A DNA stretch of 64,000 bases from Psoroptes ovis (Eukaryota > Arthropoda > Arachnida > Sarcoptiformes > Psoroptidae): assembly GCA_002943765.1 (NCBI GenBank), contig PQWQ01000029.1, forward strand, positions 1 to 64,000, written 5' to 3'. Shown one piece after another: positions 57,202 to 64,000 of the stretch. Every line of letters begins with the position of its first letter. Position 1 is the first letter of the stretch. The position numbers and the translations under genes are program-made. The notes beneath the pieces were generated by a model that did no database searches, was not told the DNA's origin, and saw only the letters and a list, made by a program, of their open reading frames with translations.

Positions 57202-60200
57202 ATGTTCAAATATCATCATTTTCGGCTTCAAAATCCATTGATTCAAAATGTTGTTTTGAATTATTTTCGAAAAATTTCCAAAAATAATGATAATCACTGC
57301 CATTATTCATCATTATCATCATTGATTTCATATAATCAATGTAATCGTAATAAATACAATAAATATTTTTCAACAATTCCCAATGGTTTTCAACCATTTC
57401 AAGGCAGCAATAATGGCAAGTATTTTTAATTATTATTATTTTGTTTTTTCGAATATTTCATTATTTTGTCTCCTTAATTAGATATAATCAATAATAGATA
57501 TTGCCAAAATGGTTCTAATAATAATAATCAATCAATTAATCGATTTATAATGATTAATAATGAAATTATTGAAACAATAAGGCGAAATGATCGTGCGATA
57601 GTTGCACTGGAATCGACAATCATAACACATGGTATGCCATATCCGTATAATTTGCAGTAAGTTTTGTCATTTTGTGATTTATTACTGGATTTCAAGTTTT
57701 TATTCGTAGTTTTAAAGTTAATTTTCGTAGTTTTGAATGATATTTTAAATTGTAAAATTATGAAATTCAATTTCAAAACTACGAATTAAAACTTTAAAAC
57801 TCTGTTGTAATATTAAAACATTATTTTTTTTCTTGGTGATTTTTGTCTTTTTTCCCCTAAAAGAACGGCCATTAAAATTGAATCAATTATCCGTGAAATT
57901 GGTGCCCAACCTGCAACCATAGGCATAATTGATGGCATTGTTTACGTAGGACTAAATCATGAACAATTAAAATGGTTAGCCGAACGAGGTAGGTGGTTTA
58001 TTCTTTTATTATTATTTTTTTTTTATTATTTTGAAACCTTGTTAATCGTTTATATTTGTTTCAATGTATCTTTTTTTTGGCGTGAATAACAATTCCAGTC
58101 ATTGAAACAAGGAGCATTTCAGGCGACTAGAATTTAGCTAGAATTTTGTGACATTCTCGTTTAAAATAATTCAGAAATGTTTCACATATTTTCTGAATTA
58201 TTCAAAAATTCTTCCCGAAAATTTGTTTTTAACAAGCTTTCCAGATTTTTCAGAACACAAATATATTTATCATTGAAAATTTTAAAATTCAAAATGAATG
58301 AATGAATGAATGAATTATTATTATTATTTACTTGCTTGAAAACTGAATAATAATAATTCATAAAAAATTCATTTATCAAAAAGAATAGACTGAAAGTAAT
58401 GCAGAATACATTGAATAATAGATCGATAGATAGATATTGATTGAAAAATTATTTTTTTTGAACAAATAATGAAATATATATATGTGTCTTTACTAACCTA
58501 ACGTTTAGAATCAAAACTAATCAATTATATGATCATAGAAAAATCATTATTTTTTTTTATCATTTTTTGAATATTTCATTTCTTGATAGTCATAGGTTGT
58601 ACGAAAAGTTTTAGCGGATTTTCATGAGCAATTTTCGATTGATTAAGCCGAATAAACTTTTCGGACAGCCTAATTGTTTAGTGCTTTTGAAATATATTCA
58701 TCATCATCCAAGCACACATATGTATGTGTGTGTACGTAATTTTTATTTATATTTTTTTCTCATTTGTTCATATTTCACACGGTACTATTACGTTACATAT
58801 GGAGTTCCAAGGTTCCATAGAGTGTTCAATGTATTCGTAGTTGATGATAGTTTTGATAGTTTTTAATGATTTGTTGTTGTTGTTTAATGTTCAATGTTGT
58901 TCAATCGTTGAATGATGGTTTGATGGTTTGAAATTTTCATATTTTTTTGTTCTGCTGTTATTCAAAAAAATAATAGGAAAAATAATCATCAATCAATTGT
59001 ATCCTTCAATTGATAATGTTCGTGTGTTTGTGTGCATTATGGGGTATATGTGGAACATGATTACTTACACTCAAAATAAATTGATAAATCAATTTATTTC
59101 AAAAAGTTAAAAGCATTGAATTATTTTAAGCTTCTTTTTGCCAGGTCTTGTACTTGGCATTTTGTCTAAGTTTGCTTGAATTTGTTCGAATTTCCACCTT
59201 TTCAATTTACAATCAAATAGAAATAGCCACGTTGATCAATATAATTATTATTCGATTGACATTTTGAAATTTCAGCAAAAAATTATTAGGGTTAGGCCTT
59301 GAGACTTGAGTTTATTCAAGAGTTTAGCCAAGTATTTTCCTTCGGTCTCCATTTTAAAACTTATTCAAAGGTTTTGAAAAGTTATTATTTGTTATTTTTC
59401 TGAAGAAATATTTTGTTCATCTTGGCAAAATATTAACTCGTAAGAAGCTTGTAATTTGACATTTAAATTTTTTGAAATTTTCAAAATTTTTGAAAATTTT
59501 GTTTCAAATTGTTGAAAACTCATTTGACAAATATCAATTAAATGGATTTTATCTTCAAAAATCGAGCGAAGAAAATTGAAATTTTCATTATTTTAGGTCC
59601 AATTTCCATTGATTTTGATTGAAAATAATTGAAAATTGTTGAAAATAATCGAAAATGATTGCAAAAAACTCAATAATTTCAAATCAAAGTTATTAATTTG
59701 ATCTGAAATAATAATACAAATAATAATAAGTTTCAATGTTGAAATTAAATGAAAACAAACAAACTTAACGAAGAAACAAACAAACTTAAAGTTTTCAAGA
59801 TTTTAATCTTCAAATTTTTCTTATTCTTATTATTATTATTATTAAGAAATGTTGAATTTGATTTTTTTTTCATCAAGAAATTTCAAAGAAATATGAACCT
59901 GACATAATAATAATAATAAGGAGAAGAAAATGGAATTGTAACAAAATTGCATTCGAAACTCATTGAAATTTGAAATATTTTCTTAAATTTCAATCGATGA
60001 TGACAATTTGACATTTTTTCTGTTTTTGGTTCAAAGTATTACAAATTTGCTGATAGCAAATTGCAGAGAATTTGAATTAGAGGATTGTTTTGACTTTCTT
60101 TTACAAAAACTGAAACAAATTCATTGCTGTTGATGAATCATGATGAATGGTGGGTGGGTGTGAATCGGAATTGAAATGAGTTAAAGCATCGAATTGGTTT

Positions 60201-63200
60201 GAATCGAATCGAAATCAATCAATTTTGAATGTTTTGGATGTTGAAATGTTGAATTCGGATGATGTCTATCTCAATAATCGAATTCGATCATTCAGCCATT
60301 TTGATTCAATTATAAATTAACAAGTTTTTTAGTTTTTTTTTATTTTTCTCAGTTCAATCAGCTAATGTTTCGTAATTATTTTTCATATATTGATAGGCTG
60401 TTCGAAAAGTTCATTCGGCTTAATCAATAGAGTTGCTCATCAGAAAATCGGCCAAAACTTTCCGAACAACCTCAAATTTAATTCTGTTAATTATTTCTTA
60501 TAATTTTTCTTCGAAAAAAAAATCGTAAGAAAAATGTGCCAAAAATATTCTTAAGAAAAAAAATATTTTTAGCTTGGTCCCAAAAACTTTTTACTCGCCA
60601 TACTCGTTCTCACACATTAATTCAGTGAGAAATAAGTTTCGTATTTTTTCCAAAGAGATTATTCTGTCAAATGGCCATTGACTGCCATATTCAACACCAC
60701 CCTTCGTCAAACACCCTTTTTCCACCATTATTTATTTATCTTCACATACCCATCGACGTAGAGATATGTGTCGAAATTGATAATTAATCATTTTGTTTGG
60801 TTTTGCTTTGTAATATGTATGGGTGTTTTGTATTTGAATTTCTATTTCGTGTAAATCTTTGCTAAAAATATATTCCTTGGTGTCTATGGTTTGTATTTGT
60901 ACACACAAATATCCATTGAAAATTCACGTTTTGATGCTTTTGTCCATGTTATTTCGATGACAATTCTGAATCCTTGTTTGTTTTTGATCAATCGAATTGA
61001 TTTTGATTTGAAAAATCCATTGAATTCAATGAAAATAAATGGAAATCAACGATTTCGTTCATTGATTCTTGAATATATTTCAATTATATCCAATTATTAT
61101 TAGATTCATTCATTCCATAATTCATTCATTGAATAATTCATTCAATTATCATCCCTATTATTCAATGATGAAAGATTCAATTAAATTTTTTCGAATGATG
61201 AAAGATGAATGAATGAAAGATGAATGGAGAAATATGAATTAAATAAGACTATAATTAAATTTACATCAAAAACAGACACACACACACATACAAAGGCACA
61301 CAAAATACATATTTGTCAATGCATATTTTCAAATGTACAGGCCTTGAACACACACCATTGAATGTATTCAATGAATTCTTATGGATTTTTTTTCTGGTTC
61401 TTTGTGCAGATGATAAATAATTGAATTTGATCTGTGAAATTTGGCGTCTTGGGCTCGCTATTTTCACCAACTTCCCCATTCAGCTTCCATTTTTTTAAGG
61501 GGCTGCCTCTCTGCGTCTCTACCCCTTTGCATCCCTCCAATGACTTGTCATCAAAGCTCCTTTTTGTTTTCACCATTTTGACAAATATTATGATTGACAG
61601 ATTTAAGCAATGTCTATGCAATATATTAGGTCGTGTCCGAAAAGTTAATTCGGCTTAATCAATAGAGTTGCTCATGAAAATCGGCAAAAACTTTGTGGAC
61701 AACCTAATATTTACTAAACAATCATATTATCGTTACCATTCTATGCATTTTTAAAAATAGTAAAAGAATAAATTTGGAATAATAAAAAATGTGAAAATTC
61801 ATATGTTTATGTGAATGGATGTTGAATTAATTTGGATTCGGCGGCCAGATCAACAAAAAAAAACCAGATCAAATTTCAGTATGTGTGTATGGACCCATAG
61901 CCCATATATATTTAATTCTCGTATTCAATTCCGAATCGAATTCCAATTTGTTTCTTACAAAATTCTATGTGATTAAATGTATTTATGTATTTCAATGTGT
62001 ATCAAACATTATTTCTGATCATTTTTTTCATATTTTATTTTGTCATTTTCTTAAATCATCGATAATATATCAAATGATTTTTGATAACAAAAAAAAATAT
62101 CCAAAATATTTTCGCTCAGATATTTCTATGATACATATTTTCAATTTGCACTGAAATAAAAAAAAAAAAAAATGAAAATCTCTGATATCTTAGATCAACC
62201 ATGTATGGAATGAAATGAGAAATGAAATAAAATTGATTATTATCAATGATTGGTTGGTTGGTTGGTTGATTTTGTTGTGTCTAACCATTCATAGACATAC
62301 AAACATATAAATATGAATGAATGTACAGGATTTAATGTGACAAATTTTCGTATCCAAATGTTCATATTTTAGGGTTTTTTTGGGCGAACAAACTCGAACA
62401 AATATTTGTGAATCATGATTTTTTTTTTTTTTTTTTTTTTTTTGGTGAGTAAAAATGTCAAATGACAATCATCATCATCATTTAGTGAAGAAAACATTAG
62501 TCAATAAATATATTTAGGTCACTGTCCAAAAAGTTTTGGCCGTTTTTCATGTGCAACTCTATTGTGATTAAGCCGAATGAACTTTCCGGACAACCCTGAT
62601 ATATCTCATATGAAACAACCAGTGAAATTCTTTTACGATTTTCGATTGATTTTTTTTTTATTCGAAAAAATGATTACCAGCAGCCAAAGCCAAAAATGTA
62701 AAAACAAATTGATGATGATTATCATTTGAATTTTTGTGCCAATACACAAAAAATCCAAATGACAATAATAAATGTATATTCACATTCACATTCATTCATA
62801 TACATTGTATGCATTCAATGTATCTCAATAGATCAAATGTTGTTCAACATTTCTTATGAAATTTCAAATTTTTTACGCCATAATTTTTTCATTTTTGAAT
62901 CAATGGTAAAATAACATTCATGAATCAATGAATCGTAAATATTTCTCTTGCTCGCTCTTTGATATTCGTGTATTTCGGTGGTATTCCAATTGATATTCTT
63001 TCAAAATTCAATCGAAAAATATTTTTCTTTGTCTGAGAGAAATTGTCTTTCGCATTTATTATGATTATCATTGATGAAAACAAAGGCAAAATATGTTAGA
63101 TTGTCCGAAAAGTTTTGGCCAATTTTCAATGAGCAACTCTATAGTGATTTAGCCGAATGAACTTTTCGGACAGCCTTCGGATAATTCGATTCGATTCATT

Positions 63201-64000
63201 CATTTTTTGATGATGATGATGATGAATAATAATTATTTTGAAATGATTTTTTGATTTTCTCATTTTTCTCATTTTCATTTTCATTTTCATGCATGAATTG
63301 AATTTTTAAGTAATATACGAAAATGAAAAATTTGTATTTGTTTATTTATTTATATTTACAATTTGTAATTTATTAATTTTTTTCAAACTATCAGGTTGTC
63401 CGAAAAGTTCTGTCGGATTTTCATGAACAACTTTCGATTGATTAAGCCGAATGAACTTTTCGGACAACAACAACCTAATATATTTTTTGCTGAATTTGTA
63501 TTTATAATATTTATATTTTGACAATGAAAGAAAAAAACTGTATGAACATGAACAACAGCAACATTTCATTTCATTTGTTCATAATATTATTATTTCTATG
63601 GAAATTTTATTTTTTCATTATTTTCTCCGTCCAAAATTTAAATATTTATTTGATTTTCTTTTTTGAATGTGTACAACAATTGTATAATGATAATACGGTA
63701 CATTTTGTACAATAAGCTGTCATTTATGTTCATTTTTTGAATTTGTATTTTTTGATTTCGTAAAGATTAAAATATATTTATTTCGATTTCGATTTATTTA
63801 TTTATATTTATTCACCAAACAATCATATATATTCAATTTATTTATTTATATTTATTCCAATCACGTAGGATACGATGGACCTTTTGGACCTTTATCGAAT
63901 GATTGCAGCATCAGCAGCAGCAGCAACAATAATTATAATAATAATAATAATCGTATTCAATGTAATCAAATATTGTATAAAATATCTCGAGGCGATTTAG
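57202..64000 (+). CDS. Pseudouridine-5'-phosphate glycosidase (partial, continues past the window)
   Basis: Exons seen: 57202-57415, 57482-57656, 57864-57988 and 63869-64000 (cut by the edge). Exon 1 encodes a basic, Asn/Ser-rich N-terminus that could target mitochondria. The enzyme core has VALESTIITHGMPYP, ending exon 2. Exon 3 has PATIGIIDGIVYVGL, and exon 4 has QILYKISRGDL after an Asn/Ser-rich insertion. These are the PsuG signatures (the usual form of the last block is KVSRRDL). PsuG splits pseudouridine 5'-phosphate to uracil and ribose 5-phosphate. Intron 1 fits only as a GC-AG intron (exon end AATAATG, intron GCAAGT), which keeps frame. Using the GT two bases on creates an immediate stop. 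Intron 3 is 5.9 kb. In some animals PsuG is fused to a PfkB kinase; that cannot be judged here. Confidence 0.88.
57685..57807. mobile_element. TA-flanked palindromic MITE, family 2, copy 3
   Basis: About 123 bp between TA dinucleotides, degenerate ends, with TTCGTAGTTTTAAAG and CAAAACTACGAATTAAAAC arms. It makes up more than half of intron 2 of the PsuG gene. Confidence 0.72.
58592..58673 (-). mobile_element. Mariner-type MITE copy 17
   Basis: About 82 bp, B arm left, right end CGGACAGCCTAA; left end degraded (ATAGGTTGTACG). Confidence 0.86.
60392..60475 (+). mobile_element. Mariner-type MITE copy 18
   Basis: About 84 bp, GATAGGCTGTTCGAAAAG start, A arm left, right end CGAACAACCTCAA. Confidence 0.86.
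61379..61582 (-). other. Coding-like patch on the minus strand, unknown
   Basis: An ATG at about 61576 opens MVKTKRSFDDKSLEGCKGVE, followed by a charged, balanced-composition stretch (SPLKKWKLNGEVGENSEPKT) to a stop at 61379. It contrasts with the Phe/Ile/Asn-biased chance frames elsewhere in this intron. It could be a nested gene exon, a retro-fragment or chance. No homology recognised. Confidence 0.25.
61626..61707 (+). mobile_element. Mariner-type MITE copy 19
   Basis: 82 bp after TA; an extra CGTG near the left end (TTAGGTCGTGTCCGAAAAG), A arm left, right end GGACAACCTAA. Confidence 0.87.
62514..62598 (-). mobile_element. Mariner-type MITE copy 20
   Basis: About 85 bp, left end TTAGGTCACTGTCCAAAAAG, B arm left, right end CGGACAACCCTGA then TA. 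Confidence 0.86.
63096..63177 (-). mobile_element. Mariner-type MITE copy 21
   Basis: About 82 bp, TTAGATTGTCCGAAAAG start, B arm left; the right terminus is eroded (CGGACAGCCTTC). Confidence 0.84.
63391..63478 (-). mobile_element. Mariner-type MITE copy 22
   Basis: 88 bp between TA dinucleotides, B arm left. A CAACAA slippage lengthens the right terminus (GGACAACAACAACCTAA). Confidence 0.87.

Larger units (their letters stand above)
57989..63868 (+). other. 5.9-kb intron 3 of the PsuG gene
   Basis: GTAGGT to ACGTAG. Holds six mariner-type miniature elements, a poly-T tract (about 62420-62442) and a slightly GC-richer, coding-like patch on the minus strand (61379-61621). Nothing else was recognised. 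Confidence 0.7.

Noticed and set aside
1..64000. CRISPR arrays, bacterial operons or horizontally acquired gene clusters
   Set aside because: Gene structure is eukaryotic throughout; the only direct-repeat array is the satellite, which has no unique spacers.

Overview
This is nuclear DNA of an AT-rich arthropod. Coding exons are separated by many short introns (about 55-130 bp), proteins carry long Asn/Gln/Ser/His runs, and the gene set is animal. The compact introns, base composition and protein style suggest an acariform mite, perhaps a house-dust-mite or scabies-mite relative. That placement is an inference; no species-specific marker was recognised.

Layout. 1-1553 is the right end of a ~43/44-bp satellite array. 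5656-17197 is a GMC oxidoreductase gene with seven exons; its 9.2-kb first intron contains a complete-looking 4.63-kb DNA transposon (9796-14425) with 358-bp terminal inverted repeats and a spliced DDE/SWIM transposase. 17198-25704 is gene-poor apart from one candidate first exon (20038-20157). 25705-36014 encodes an unusual protein: a low-complexity, multi-pass membrane protein whose C-terminus is a complete LC8-type dynein light chain domain. 36764-38102 encodes a GPI-anchored Ly6-like protein with a large low-complexity insert. 38929-57201 is gene-dense and nearly transposon-free: P5A ATPase (ATP13A1 type, -), cyclin K (+), succinate dehydrogenase flavoprotein subunit (+), cytohesin (-, intronless), a degenerate pseudokinase (-, intronless), WBP2 (-) and DCAF13/Sof1 (+). 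P5A/cyclin K and WBP2/DCAF13 are head-to-head pairs that probably share promoters. From 57202 a pseudouridine-5'-phosphate glycosidase gene begins; it has a 5.9-kb intron and runs off the right edge.

Repeats. A family of ~80-bp, TA-flanked, mariner-type miniature elements (22 copies seen) fills introns and intergenic DNA but is absent from 38467-58591. A second TA-flanked palindromic family has three copies, and there is one hAT-type miniature element with a perfect 8-bp target duplication.

The genes are mostly unrelated housekeeping functions (mitochondrial respiration, ER membrane quality control, transcription elongation, ribosome biogenesis, ARF signalling), with no sign of a pathway cluster. 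The two most unusual items are the LC8-membrane fusion protein and the young transposon, whose transposase has a histidine where the third DDE acid is expected. Exon boundaries were read by eye from GT/AG sites and reading-frame continuity, and no transcript data were available.
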